Source: Planctomycetota bacterium (GTDB lineage: Bacteria; Planctomycetota; UBA1135; UBA2386). Taken from it: a DNA stretch of 42,119 bases. The notes under the pieces are model-generated. The model did no database searches. It was not told the DNA's origin and was given only the letters and a program-made list of their open reading frames with translations. Below are positions 1-8,971 of this stretch, piece after piece. Position 1 is the first letter of the stretch; each line of letters opens with the position of its first letter. Where the stretch lies: positions 67,313 through 109,431 of the forward strand of contig JADLHO010000163.1 in assembly GCA_020848735.1 (NCBI GenBank). Reading direction: 5' to 3'. The position numbers were made by a program, and so were the translations under genes.

Positions 1-314
1 GGGAAACGCTTGCGCGTCGTCGCGAGCAGGTCGATGGCCTCGTCGATGCGACCGGCCCGTCCGAGGTTGTCGCCGGCGCGCACGACCCAGTTGGGTTCGC
101 TCGGCTCCAGCTTGCTCAGCGACAGGAACGCGTCCGCGGCCGCGGCGTGATCGCCGCGACCCTGCGCGGCGAAGGCCGCCTGGCGGAGCGCGTTGCCGTC
201 CTGCGGCGTCTCGACGACCACCGGCTCGGTCGGATCCTGAGCGCGTGGCTCGCCGCACGCGGCGAGCACGAGGACGAGGAGCGGCAGGAGCCGGGCGTGA
301 CGGACCGCACTCAC
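1..314 (-). CDS. TPR-type lipoprotein, C-terminus beyond the window
   Basis: The frame opens with GTG at 314-312, overlapping the TGA stop of the upstream TPR gene by four bases (GTGA), and stays open to the window edge for 104 codons. The product starts with a short basic segment, a leucine-rich stretch and a lipobox ending LVLAAC, so Cys20 is the probable lipidated residue. From about residue 45 it has TPR-like helices (AAFAAQGRGDHAAAADAFL, then WVVRAGDNLGRAGRIDEAI), matching the usual pattern of paired helices with small residues at the turns. The overlap suggests translational coupling and a shared role with the large TPR lipoprotein. The substrate or partner is unknown. The lipoprotein and TPR assignments are good, but nothing more specific can be said from a fragment. 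Confidence 0.75.
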   Translation of the reverse strand, partial: MSAVRHARLLPLLVLVLAACGEPRAQDPTEPVVVETPQDGNALRQAAFAAQGRGDHAAAADAFLSLSKLEPSEPNWVVRAGDNLGRAGRIDEAIDLLATTRKRF

Positions 315-3300
315 TTGCGCGTCTCCCCGTCGAGCTGCTGAAGCAGGCGCGAGCCGGCGCGTCGCTCGAAGGGATAGAACTCGAGGCTCTTCTTGAGGTT
401 GGTCTTCGCCTTCTCGATGTCCTTCAGCGTGTCCGAGTAGAGCACGCCGAGGTTGCCGTAGGCGTCGCCGACCGCCTCCTGCAGGTTGCGCAGGTCGTCG
501 GCTTCGGCCGGTGGATCCTCCGCGAGGCGCTTCTCGCCGATCGCGATCGACTTCTCGCAGAGCTCGCGCGCCCGCTCCGGCTCACGCTCGAGACCGTAGA
601 TCAGGATGACGGCGCAGTCGTTGAGCAGGCGCGGGTTGCTCGGATCGAGCTTCGTCGCGCGCGTGTAGGCCGCGAGCGCCGCCTCGTAGAGCTCCGCGGC
701 GGCCTTCGCATCGGTGCGGCGGACCTGATCGCCGTGGTCGCGGCAGAAGAGCCCCTCGTTGTTCGCGACGTCGACGTCGTCGGGCGCAGCTGCACCCGCC
801 GCGCGGTAGAGCTCGACCACGCGCGCGAGATCGCCCTTGCGGAAGAAGCGGTCGGCGAGGACGAGCGTCGCCCGACGGATCTCCGAGGGCTGGTCCGCAC
901 GGTCCGGGAAGAGATCGGGTCGACGCGCGATCGCCGCGAGCAACGACTTCGCCGCGCCGTCGAGGTCGTCGCGGCTCGTCTGGATCGTGCCCTTCTGGCC
1001 GAGGCACAGCGTCGCCCATTGCTCACACGAGTCGCTGAACTCGGGATTGGCGCGCTTGCTCTTCTCGAAGAGCGCGATCGCCGCATCGAGCGTGACGAGA
1101 CCCTTCTCGCCTTCGCCGCCGGACCACTCCTGCACGGCGAGGTCGAACGAGGTCCGTCCGCGCCACCAGAGCGCGGTCGCGTCCTCGGCCTTGCTCAGGG
1201 CCTCGAGCACGGGGCGGCTGTCCCCGAGCTCGGCGCCGAGCGCGACCAGCTCGCCCACGCTGTTCGCGTCGCGCTGGTACTGCCGCACGGCGATGGCGAG
1301 CGCCTGTGCATCCGCCTTCGCCCAGCGTTCGGCGTTGATCCAGATGCCGCGCAGCGGCGCGTCGAGCTTGCCGGCCTTCTCGAGCTCCTGCATCGAGCTC
1401 CGGGTCGCCGTGAGCAGCTCCGCGCCGCCCTGCTTGACGGCCGGATCCTCCGCGGACTGGGTGGCGACGTACGCGCGCGCGGCGGCCTCGGCGCGCACGG
1501 TGTGCGCCGCGAGCAGCTCGGAGTCCTTCGCGCCGCCGATCGAGCGCGCGTGGGAGAGCAGCGACTCGATGGTCTTGAAGGCGGCGGCGTACTCGCCGCG
1601 CACGAGCTGCGTCTCGGCGAGCGCCTGCCGCGGGGCGAGCGGCTTGCCGTCGAGCGCGACCGACTTCTCGAGCTGGCGGACGGCGTCCTGGAACAGACCG
1701 TCGATCAGGCCCGCGTTGCCGCCGTCGCGCGCCGACTGCTGGGCCATGCGCAGCGAGTAGACGCCGCGTCGGTGGTGGTAGGGCGCGAAGCCGTCGAGTT
1801 CCTTCTTGGCGCCATCGAGCACCGTGAGGGCGCCGTCCCAGTCCTCGCGACCGGCGGCCTCCTCGGCCTTCACCAGCAGGGCGTCGAACTTCGCCTGGCG
1901 CGGGTCGGGCTTGTCCTGGTCGGCGAGCGGCTCGCCGCGCTCGAGCTGCGCGAGGATGCGCGCCGCCTCACGGCGCTGGTAGGGGAAGTACTGCACGGCC
2001 TTCTCGAAGCAGGGCCGCCACTCCGCGACGGGCTTCGCCTGGCGCTGCTGGCGCAGCAGTCCGAGGTTCTGCCAGGCGTCGCCGGTCGCCTCCTCGAGGA
2101 ACTCGCGCTGCGCGGCCTCGGCATCCGCGGACAGTCCGGCGAGGGCTGCCTCGCCGAGCTCGATCGCGCGCTCGAAGTGCCGCTGCGCGATGTCGTACTC
2201 GCGATGCAGGTGGTAGAGCAGCATCAAGCCGCAGTCGTTCACGATGCGCGCGTCGTTCGGCTCGAGCTCGACCGCCGCCCGATACCAGGCATAGCTCTGC
2301 TCCCAGAGCGCCATCGCCCGCGTGAGCCGTTCGCGCCGCGCGCCTTCGCTCGCCGCGAGGCCGGCAGGGCCCGTGTAGGCGTCGTCCTCGCCGACGACCT
2401 TCACGCCGAGATCGCGCGCCGTGAGCGCCGCGTTGTTGTAGACGCTGCCGAAGCGGCCGGGATGGCGTTCGATCACGCGCTGCCAGAAGGCGAGCGCATC
2501 CTCGAGCGCCGTGTCGCCGCTGCCGTTCGTGAGGCGCATCCCGATCATCGAGAGGCCGCCGAGGTAGTTGCCGCCGAACGAGTCGAAGATGCGCGGCGAA
2601 CCCGACTCGTCGAACTCCGCGACGCGGGCGTCGGTTGCGAATGCGGCGGCATAGCCCGCCTCGGCGCGATCCAGACGGCCCTGCTCGAACTCGAGGCGCG
2701 CGATGGAGAGCTCGCAGATCGCGAGCCAGTGCGTCGACAGCGCGTGGTCGCCGGGTCGCATCCCGTCGTAGCGCTGCCACGTCGCGAGGGCGTCGGCGTA
2801 GGCGCGCGACGCCTCGTCGAAGCGGCCGTCCCGCCGCAGCTTGTCGGCGAGGCCGACCTGCGCGCGCCCCATGTAGAAGACGAGCGGAGCGCTGCTCGGG
2901 CTCTCGTCGAGCATGCGCTTGTAGGCCGCGATGCACTCGCCGTGGCCGTCCATCTGCCACCAGAGGTCCTGGAACGCGGCGTTCGCCTCGGCCGAGTCCG
3001 GCGTGGCGCGCACGGCGATCTCGAGCTCCTGCAGCGCCTCGGATTGGCGACCGAGCCAGCGCAGGACGTCGGCGCTGCGCGCGCGGGTCGTGCCGGGCAA
3101 CGCGCCGGCGGCCTCCGCCGCGCGCAGGCGTGCGATCACCGTGGTGCCGAGTCGGATCGTCTCGCTCTCCGGTTCGGACGTGCCGTTCTCGAGCTCGGCC
3201 GAGCGCGCGGCGACGAGGAGCTGCAGCTCATTGGCCGCCGCCTGCAGCAGGGCGTCTGCCGCGAGCCGCGCGCGGCCGTTTGCCGCCGCGAACTCGGCGC

Positions 3301-3718
3301 CCTCGATGGCCGCGTCGCGGCCGTCGTGGAAACGGCCGAGACGCAGCCGCAGTGCGCTCAATGCGATCAGCGTCTCCGGGTCGGCGCGCTCGATACCGAG
3401 CGCGAGCTCGTAGTGACGCGCGGCCGTCGCGAGGAACTGCTCGGCGTTCGGCACGCCGGCGTCGGCGAGCGAGGTGTTCGCGCGCGCCGCCAGCAGGCGG
3501 GCCGCCCGATCGTCGGGACTGCGCCGCAACACCACGTCGAGGACGTCGAGCGCCGCGTACGCATCGCCCTCGGCGAGCTTGCGCTCGGCGTCGCGCAGTT
3601 CGACGGCGGGCGTCGGGTCGTTCTTTGGAGCGCGCGCGCGCGCGGCGTCACCGGTGCGGGCGGGGGAGGAACAGGCCGTCGCCGCGAGGACGAACAGCGG
3701 GAGCAGTCTCGAGATCAT
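311..3718 (-). CDS. Large TPR-repeat lipoprotein
   Basis: A protein of 1135 residues. The start ATG at 3718 is followed by a short hydrophobic signal and a probable lipidation Cys16 (LAATAC, slightly atypical at the -3 position), so it is likely an exported lipoprotein. Nearly all the rest is helical TPR-like sequence, for example AERKLAEGDAYAALDVLDVV near the N-terminus. A block of about 190 residues is duplicated: NDCGLMLLYHLHRE near residue 493 corresponds to NDCAVILIYGLERE near residue 1032. Each is followed by an (A/S)I-x-(L/I)GE motif, a GDAWQNLG or GDAYGNLG motif and a YFPYQRR or FYPFERR segment. TPR proteins are scaffolds for protein contacts, and no enzymatic motif is visible. It is divergent from the mla operon and coupled to the smaller TPR lipoprotein downstream. 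Partner and process are unknown. Confidence 0.85.
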   Translation of the reverse strand: MISRLLPLFVLAATACSSPARTGDAARARAPKNDPTPAVELRDAERKLAEGDAYAALDVLDVVLRRSPDDRAARLLAARANTSLADAGVPNAEQFLATAARHYELALGIERADPETLIALSALRLRLGRFHDGRDAAIEGAEFAAANGRARLAADALLQAAANELQLLVAARSAELENGTSEPESETIRLGTTVIARLRAAEAAGALPGTTRARSADVLRWLGRQSEALQELEIAVRATPDSAEANAAFQDLWWQMDGHGECIAAYKRMLDESPSSAPLVFYMGRAQVGLADKLRRDGRFDEASRAYADALATWQRYDGMRPGDHALSTHWLAICELSIARLEFEQGRLDRAEAGYAAAFATDARVAEFDESGSPRIFDSFGGNYLGGLSMIGMRLTNGSGDTALEDALAFWQRVIERHPGRFGSVYNNAALTARDLGVKVVGEDDAYTGPAGLAASEGARRERLTRAMALWEQSYAWYRAAVELEPNDARIVNDCGLMLLYHLHREYDIAQRHFERAIELGEAALAGLSADAEAAQREFLEEATGDAWQNLGLLRQQRQAKPVAEWRPCFEKAVQYFPYQRREAARILAQLERGEPLADQDKPDPRQAKFDALLVKAEEAAGREDWDGALTVLDGAKKELDGFAPYHHRRGVYSLRMAQQSARDGGNAGLIDGLFQDAVRQLEKSVALDGKPLAPRQALAETQLVRGEYAAAFKTIESLLSHARSIGGAKDSELLAAHTVRAEAAARAYVATQSAEDPAVKQGGAELLTATRSSMQELEKAGKLDAPLRGIWINAERWAKADAQALAIAVRQYQRDANSVGELVALGAELGDSRPVLEALSKAEDATALWWRGRTSFDLAVQEWSGGEGEKGLVTLDAAIALFEKSKRANPEFSDSCEQWATLCLGQKGTIQTSRDDLDGAAKSLLAAIARRPDLFPDRADQPSEIRRATLVLADRFFRKGDLARVVELYRAAGAAAPDDVDVANNEGLFCRDHGDQVRRTDAKAAAELYEAALAAYTRATKLDPSNPRLLNDCAVILIYGLEREPERARELCEKSIAIGEKRLAEDPPAEADDLRNLQEAVGDAYGNLGVLYSDTLKDIEKAKTNLKKSLEFYPFERRAGSRLLQQLDGETRK

Positions 3719-3945
3719 GAGCTGGGTCGGCGCGCTGCGTTGCGAGGGGATCGGTGGACCTCGGCGACGCGCGCGGCGCGGCGAGGCGCGGGAGGGAGGC
3801 GACCGGACCGCGCGGGATTGTTCGGTGCGGCGACCGGCTCGGCAAGTGCGGCGACCGGCCGGGGTCCGCGGAACCGTTGCCGTCCCGGCATCAAGCTCGC
3901 GCCGCGCACCGGTCGATGAGACCGATCGATCCGGCGGATCCCCCC

Positions 3946-5034
3946 ATGACCGACACCCCCGTCATCCGACTCGACGCCGCGCTCGATCGCGCCACGGTCG
4001 GCGTGACGGTCCAGGCGATCGCCGACGCCGTCGCCGCGGCGCCCGGCGCGGTCGTCGTCGACCTGGGGCGGGTGGAGCGCTTCGACAGCGCGGGACTCGG
4101 CGGGATCGTCGAGGGCCTGCGCACCGCGCGCGCGGCGGGGGTCGAGGTCCGCCTGCGCGGGCTCTCGCAGCCGATGCTCGACTTCTTCTCGCTGCTCTCG
4201 GTCGAGCGCCTCACCGGGCCGGCCCCGGCCGGCGAGCGGGTCGACGTGGTGCGGCGGATCGGTGGCGCGGTGTTGCCGATCCTCGACGCCTTCGGCGCGA
4301 TCGGCCTCACGGGCTGCCGCGCGCTCGGCGCGATCCTGGTCGGGCCGTTCCGGCGCCGACCCTTGCGGTTCGACCGCACCGTCCTCGAACTCGACCATGC
4401 GGCGAACGGGGCGCTGCCGATCGTCGCGCTGATCGCGTTCCTGCTCGGGCTCGTCCTGGCGATGCAGGCCTGGGTGCAGCTGCGCGTCTGGGGCGCGGAG
4501 ATCTACGTCGCCGACATGGTCGGGGTCTCCGTGCTCACGGAGATCGGTCCGCTGATGACGGCGATCGTGCTCGCCGCACGCTCGGGCAGCAGCAACGCCG
4601 CGCAGCTCGGTTCGATGGTCGTCAGCGAGGAGGTCGACGCGCTGCGGCAGATGGGGGTCGACCCGCTGCGCTTCCTCGTCGTGCCCAAGGTCCTCGCGTT
4701 GGCGCTCGCGGTGCTCGGCCTCGGCGTCGTGTTCGACGTCGTCGCGATCTGCGGTGGGGCGCTGTTCGCCTGGGCCGTCGCGGGCATCGAGCCCGCCGCG
4801 TTCCGTGAGCAATTGCAGACCGCGCTCCACCTTGCCGACTTCCTCGTCGCGTCGGCGAAGTGCGTCACGTTCGGGCTCTGCGTCGGGATCGTCGGCTGTG
4901 CGCTCGGGCTGCGCGTCGAAGGCGGCAGCGAGGGTGTGGGGCGGGCCACGACGAACGCCGTGGTGCTGAGCATCTTCCTCGTGATCGTGGTCGACACGCT
5001 CTTCGTCACCGTGCAGCGGATGGTGCTCGCGTGA
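3946..5034 (+). CDS. mlaE: MlaE-family lipid ABC permease with N-terminal STAS domain
   Basis: A protein of 362 residues from ATG 3946. An in-frame ATG at 3916 is an alternative start; GGCGGA lies a few bases upstream of 3946. Residues 1-95 form a STAS-like domain with the typical FDSAGLGGI loop. Residues 105-362 are an MlaE permease, with a conserved core around LTEIGPLMTAIVLAARSGS and a C-terminal hydrophobic helix (LSIFLVIVVDTLF). In the E. coli Mla system the STAS protein MlaB is a separate subunit that supports the ATPase; here it is fused to the permease, a known variant. The product should sit in the inner membrane and form the translocation path for phospholipids moving between inner and outer membranes. 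Its stop overlaps the mlaF start. Confidence 0.9.
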   Translation: MTDTPVIRLDAALDRATVGVTVQAIADAVAAAPGAVVVDLGRVERFDSAGLGGIVEGLRTARAAGVEVRLRGLSQPMLDFFSLLSVERLTGPAPAGERVDVVRRIGGAVLPILDAFGAIGLTGCRALGAILVGPFRRRPLRFDRTVLELDHAANGALPIVALIAFLLGLVLAMQAWVQLRVWGAEIYVADMVGVSVLTEIGPLMTAIVLAARSGSSNAAQLGSMVVSEEVDALRQMGVDPLRFLVVPKVLALALAVLGLGVVFDVVAICGGALFAWAVAGIEPAAFREQLQTALHLADFLVASAKCVTFGLCVGIVGCALGLRVEGGSEGVGRATTNAVVLSIFLVIVVDTLFVTVQRMVLA

Positions 5035-5870
5035 CCCACCGGATCCCGCACGCCGCCCTCCTGGAACTCGCCGCGCGGCGCCGGCGGACCGACGACGTGC
5101 TGCGCGCGATCGCGGTGACCACGGTGCTCGGCGGTCGCGAGGTCCTGCGCGGGGTCGATCTCGCGGTGCGCCGCGGCGAGGTCTTCGTGATCATGGGGCC
5201 GTCCGGCTGCGGCAAGACGACGATCCTCCGCCACCTCGCGGGGCTCCAGCCGCCGAGCTCGGGGACGATCTCGGTCGAGGGCCGCGATCTCTATGCGCTC
5301 TCCGCCGACGAGCTCGACGCGCTGCGGCTGCGGACGGGACTCGCCTTCCAGGGCGGCGCGTTGCTCGGCAGCCTCAGCGTCGAGGACAACGTCGCGCTCC
5401 CGCTGCGCGAGAACACGACGCTGCCCGACGCCGTGATCCGCCAGGTCGCCCGCATGAAGCTCGACATGGTGGGCCTCCTGCACGCGAAGGACCTGCTGCC
5501 CGCGCGCCTCTCGGGCGGCATGAAGAAGCGCGCCGCGATCGCGCGCGCGATCGCACTCGATCCCGAGATCGTCTACCTCGACGAACCCAGTGCCGGACTC
5601 GATCCGATCACCGCGGCCGGCATCGACAACCTCATCCTCAAGCTGAACGCGGTGTTCGGCATCACCATGGTGGTCGTCACGCACGATCTGCCGTCGGCGT
5701 CGGGGATCGCGGACCGCATCGCGGTCTTCCTCGACGGCAAGGTCGCCGCGGTCGGAACGCGTGACGAGATCTGGGGCTCGAGCGAGCCTCGCATCCGCGA
5801 CTTCGTGGATCGGCGACTGCGCGAACCCGAGGGCGAGGCCGCCGACATCGCCCGCTACTTCACGATCTGA
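5031..5870 (+). CDS. mlaF: MlaF-type ABC transporter ATPase
   Basis: A protein of 279 residues. The GTG start at 5031 overlaps the mlaE stop as GTGA, which implies coupled translation. All ABC ATPase motifs are present: Walker A GPSGCGKT at 56-63, Q-loop around FQGGALL near 107, signature LSGGM at 160-164, Walker B VYLDEP at 181-186 and the switch His218 in VVTHD. The LSGGMKKRAAIARA form and the Q-loop context are typical of the MlaF/Mkl branch. It should couple ATP hydrolysis to lipid movement through the MlaE permease in the inner membrane. The short basic N-terminal extension before the ATPase core has no recognisable function. Confidence 0.93.
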   Translation: MTHRIPHAALLELAARRRRTDDVLRAIAVTTVLGGREVLRGVDLAVRRGEVFVIMGPSGCGKTTILRHLAGLQPPSSGTISVEGRDLYALSADELDALRLRTGLAFQGGALLGSLSVEDNVALPLRENTTLPDAVIRQVARMKLDMVGLLHAKDLLPARLSGGMKKRAAIARAIALDPEIVYLDEPSAGLDPITAAGIDNLILKLNAVFGITMVVVTHDLPSASGIADRIAVFLDGKVAAVGTRDEIWGSSEPRIRDFVDRRLREPEGEAADIARYFTI

Positions 5871-5930
5871 GCGGGGGCGGTCGAGAACCGCTCTCCGCAC
5901 GAGCCCGACTCATCCGGACGGAACCTGACG

Positions 5931-6902
5931 ATGCACGACAACCTGCGACGATGGCGCGTCGGACTGCTGGTGCTGGGCACCGGTGGACTCTTCGTCGCGT
6001 TGATCGCGTTCATCGCCGGCTCGTCCCTGCAGCGCGAGTTCAAGACCTACTTCATCCGCTTCGACGAGAACGTGAAGGGGATGGTGGTCGGCAGCAAGGT
6101 GAACTTCCAAGGCGTGCCGATCGGCGCCGTGCGCGACATCCGCTACGAGTCCGGGCACACGGTCGTCGAGGTCCGCGTCGACCCGGAGAAGGCTGCGGTC
6201 CAGACCGCCACGCGCGCCCGTCTCGATCGGTTGCTCGTCACGGGCCAGGTGACGATCGAACTCGAGGGTTGGGACGAGAACGCGAAGACCCTGGCCGACC
6301 GCGGCGACATCAAGGCGGAGCGCAGCGACCCGATCGAGGAGCTGAAGCTCAACCTGCCCAGCGTGCTGCAGAAGGTCGAACTGCTCGTCGATCGCACGAC
6401 GGATCTCGTCGCGCGCACCGAACAGTTCCTCGGCGCGGAGAACCAGGCGCGCGTGGGGCGCGTGCTCGACGCGACCGAGCGCGCGCTCGTGACGCTGCCC
6501 TCGGAGCTCACGCGTACGGGCGACGAACTGCGCGCGACCATCGCCGCCTTCCGTCCGCTCGCCGACGAGGCGCGCGGCGCGCTCGCGCGCGTCGATGCGA
6601 TCGTGTCGAACGAGGGTGGTGCCACGGCGCAGGCGCTGCGCGCGGCGCTCGCCGCGATCGAACGTGGCGCGGGCGCGTTCGAGCTCACGGCGGCGGCGGT
6701 CGAGAAGGCCGCGGTCGAAGCACAGGGCATCCTCGGCGGCAACCGCAACGTGCTGCGCAGCCTGCTCGTCGGCGTGAACGACACGGTGCGCGAGCTGCGC
6801 GCCGTCGCGCGCCAGATCCGCGCGGCGCCGCAGAGCCTCGTCTTCGGTGCGGACCAGGCGGAGATCGACGTGCCGGCGCGCCCGGCAGGGGGTGGACGAT
6901 GA
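5931..6902 (+). CDS. mlaD: MlaD/MCE-domain lipid-binding protein
   Basis: A protein of 323 residues starting at ATG 5931, 60 bases after mlaF. An N-terminal membrane helix (about residues 11-29, GLLVLGTGGLFVALIAFIAG) is followed by one MCE domain (about 36-115) with the family pattern FDENVKGMVVGSKVNFQGVPIG. The remaining 200 residues are mostly helical and Ala/Arg-rich, longer than in E. coli MlaD and more like the tails of Mce or PqiB-type proteins, which can form helical bundles spanning part of the periplasm. MCE proteins form hexameric rings that pass lipids between the permease and periplasmic or outer-membrane partners. The stop overlaps the start of the next gene as ATGA. Confidence 0.9.
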   Translation: MHDNLRRWRVGLLVLGTGGLFVALIAFIAGSSLQREFKTYFIRFDENVKGMVVGSKVNFQGVPIGAVRDIRYESGHTVVEVRVDPEKAAVQTATRARLDRLLVTGQVTIELEGWDENAKTLADRGDIKAERSDPIEELKLNLPSVLQKVELLVDRTTDLVARTEQFLGAENQARVGRVLDATERALVTLPSELTRTGDELRATIAAFRPLADEARGALARVDAIVSNEGGATAQALRAALAAIERGAGAFELTAAAVEKAAVEAQGILGGNRNVLRSLLVGVNDTVRELRAVARQIRAAPQSLVFGADQAEIDVPARPAGGGR

Positions 6903-7513
6903 CGAAGCGATCGAGCGGATGGGCCCTGACACTCCTCGCGATGCTCGCCGCGTGCGGCGCGGTCGAGGTCCCCGAGGACTTCACCTACCGGCTGCCGGCC
7001 CCCGAGCCGCGGCTCGTCGCCGGCGCGAGCGCCGGCACGCTGCGCGTCGCCGAGCTCGACGTCGTCGCCGAGCTCGCGGGAGATCGGCTGCTCATAGCCG
7101 ACGAGGGCACGCGGCTGCGCGCCTACCGGCACCATCACTGGGCCGGGCCGCTCGAGCGCATGGTCGCGGATGCGATCGTCACGGGGCTCGTGCGGTCACG
7201 GCGCTTCGCGGAGGTGAAGTCGCCGTCCTCGTCGGGGCTCGAGGAGCTGGTGCTCGTCGGTCGGGTGCTCGACTTCCATCAGGTCCGTGCGGAGGACGGG
7301 TGGCGGGCGCGGGCGACCTTCGAACTCCGCCTCTCGCGGGAGGACGGGACCCTCGTCTTCCAGGACGAACTGCGCGCCGACACGCCGATGTCGGTCAGCG
7401 ATCCGGACACGCTCGCCCGGGCGCTGGGCACCTCGGTCGGCACGATCGTCGACGAGTTCGTGCAGCGCTGCGACCGTGCCGGGCTCTTCGCGACGGCGCG
7501 TCCGCCGCGCTGA
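6899..7513 (+). CDS. ABC-transport auxiliary lipoprotein, PqiC-like
   Basis: A protein of 204 residues. ATG 6899 overlaps the mlaD stop. It has a signal peptide and a lipobox ending MLAAC (Cys19). The body resembles the ABC-type transport auxiliary lipoprotein family (PqiC/YmbA-like), with the family-like segments LRVAELDVVAELAGDRLLI, a region of the type RAYRHHHWAGPLERMVADAI and a C-terminal helix. Its position as fourth gene after mlaE, mlaF and mlaD supports a role as the outer-membrane lipoprotein partner of the MCE system, as PqiC is for PqiB. The family call rests on remembered pattern and context and was not searched. Confidence 0.8.
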   Translation: MTKRSSGWALTLLAMLAACGAVEVPEDFTYRLPAPEPRLVAGASAGTLRVAELDVVAELAGDRLLIADEGTRLRAYRHHHWAGPLERMVADAIVTGLVRSRRFAEVKSPSSSGLEELVLVGRVLDFHQVRAEDGWRARATFELRLSREDGTLVFQDELRADTPMSVSDPDTLARALGTSVGTIVDEFVQRCDRAGLFATARPPR

Positions 7514-7558
7514 CAGCCCCCGTGCGGATTCGGGACGGCGCCTTCCGGCGCAGGGCCC

Positions 7559-7572
7559 GGCACGACCCTTGC
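7559..7572 (+). promoter_or_regulatory. Candidate sigma-54 (-24/-12) promoter
   Basis: The sequence GGCACG-ACCC-TTGC matches the sigma-54 consensus (TGGCACG, four bases, TTGC) at every conserved position except the first T, which is C here. Spacing between the GG and GC elements is exact. Transcription would begin near 7584, giving a leader of about 23 bases before ATG 7607. Confidence 0.65.
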
Positions 7573-7606
7573 GCTCGCCGTGGCGACGCAACCCGGTCCT
7601 GCCACC

Positions 7607-8962
7607 ATGAACCATTCCCGACTCCTTCCTTGGTCTCTCGCCGCCCTCGTCCTCGCCGCCTGCGGCGGAGGTTCGGGCGGCTCCGGCGGCGGCGCTCCCG
7701 CCGCCTTCGAACTCCACGTCGACACCGCCGCGGGCTCGACGAGCTTCGTCAGCGCGCGCGTCGCGGCGCTCGTCTGGGAGGCGCCCGGCGGGGCGCTCTC
7801 GGCGAACGTCCTGCCGGCACCCGTCGAGCTGCCGCTCGTCGATCCCGCCGGCGAGAGCGCCGGCCTCGCGCTGCGTTCGGCCCCGCCGCTCGGCACCGTG
7901 GCCGTGCATCTGCTGCTCCAGGGCGGGGCGACGGCGCTGCGCAGCGACGGCACGAACCTGGCGGTCACGCTGCCGGGCTCCGACCTCCGCATCGCGTTGG
8001 AGAGCCCCTGGACGGGCGCCGCGACGGCGCTCGCGCTGGGACACGACGCGGTGCCGAACCTCGTCGTCAGCGGTGCCGGTCTCACGTGGACTCCCGCGTT
8101 GAGCGCGCGCGCCGTCGAGCAACTCGCGGTGAACGTCGCCGACGGCGTCGTCGCCTCGATCGATCCGGCGGCCGGCGCGCTCGTGGTGATGTTGCCTGGC
8201 TACCAGGATCTCGCCTTCGACCTCGCGGTCCCGGCCTCGGCGCAGCTCACCGGGCTCGACGGCCAGCCCCGCACGCGCGAGGCCTTCCTCGCCGAATGCA
8301 CGGTCGGCTCGACGCTCGCGTTCTCCGCGCTGCGTTCGTCGTCCCGCGGCATCGAGGCGAGCTCGATGCACCACCGCGGCCGCTCGCGCGGCGAGCTCCA
8401 CCTGCTCGGCCGCATCCGCACGCTCGATGTGGGGACGAGCAGCTTCGTGCTCGACGTGCAGGGGCAGCGCAACGGTTCGGTCTGGGGCGCGCCGCAGTTC
8501 GCCGCCGTGACCGTCGATGCGGCGAGCGCGGTGATCTACACGAGCCACCGCAGCGTGCGCACGAGCGCGAGCTTCACGGACCTCGTCGTCGGCATGCTGG
8601 TCAAGGTCGAGGGTTCGCGGCCGGTCGCGGATCGCATGACCGCACGCGAGGTCGAGATCGAGGACGACCACGGCTCGAACCGCCCCGGCGAGATCGAAGG
8701 CCAGGTCGACTCCGTCGATCTCGGCACGGGCACCATCACGGTCGTGCAGCGCGGCGACGACCCGCTCCTGATCGGCGGCGTGCGCGTGACCAGCGCGACG
8801 ATCACGGTCACGGCGAACACGCTGCTCCAACGCAAGACCGACTCGGGCACCGTGAGCACGACGCTCGACACCCTCACGAGCGCCGACCGCATCTGGATCC
8901 GCGGCGAGATCACCGGCGCGAGCACGGTGCGCGCGCAGTGGGTGCGGGTCGAGGCGCGCTGA
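7607..8962 (+). CDS. Lipoprotein with DUF4382-like and DUF5666-like regions
   Basis: A protein of 451 residues from ATG 7607; an in-frame ATG at 7580 would only add residues ahead of a clean signal peptide. The lipobox is LVLAAC (Cys19), followed by a Gly/Ser linker. Residues about 32-220 are beta-rich and resemble DUF4382-type secreted domains. Residues about 265-450 carry two repeats that look like DUF5666 beta-barrel units (GRIRTLDVGTSSFVLDVQG and EGQVDSVDLGTGTITVVQRG). These families are common in exported bacterial lipoproteins of unknown role. No catalytic motif was seen. It ends nine bases from the convergent DUF4435 gene and appears to have its own sigma-54 type promoter. Confidence 0.75.
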   Translation: MNHSRLLPWSLAALVLAACGGGSGGSGGGAPAAFELHVDTAAGSTSFVSARVAALVWEAPGGALSANVLPAPVELPLVDPAGESAGLALRSAPPLGTVAVHLLLQGGATALRSDGTNLAVTLPGSDLRIALESPWTGAATALALGHDAVPNLVVSGAGLTWTPALSARAVEQLAVNVADGVVASIDPAAGALVVMLPGYQDLAFDLAVPASAQLTGLDGQPRTREAFLAECTVGSTLAFSALRSSSRGIEASSMHHRGRSRGELHLLGRIRTLDVGTSSFVLDVQGQRNGSVWGAPQFAAVTVDAASAVIYTSHRSVRTSASFTDLVVGMLVKVEGSRPVADRMTAREVEIEDDHGSNRPGEIEGQVDSVDLGTGTITVVQRGDDPLLIGGVRVTSATITVTANTLLQRKTDSGTVSTTLDTLTSADRIWIRGEITGASTVRAQWVRVEAR

Positions 8963-8971
8963 GCAAGGCGC

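Noticed and set aside
245-3919. A plus-strand open frame of 1224 codons opposite the TPR lipoprotein
   Set aside because: The sequence has no signal, motif or ribosome site, and it is antisense to a protein with a lipobox and clear TPR pattern.
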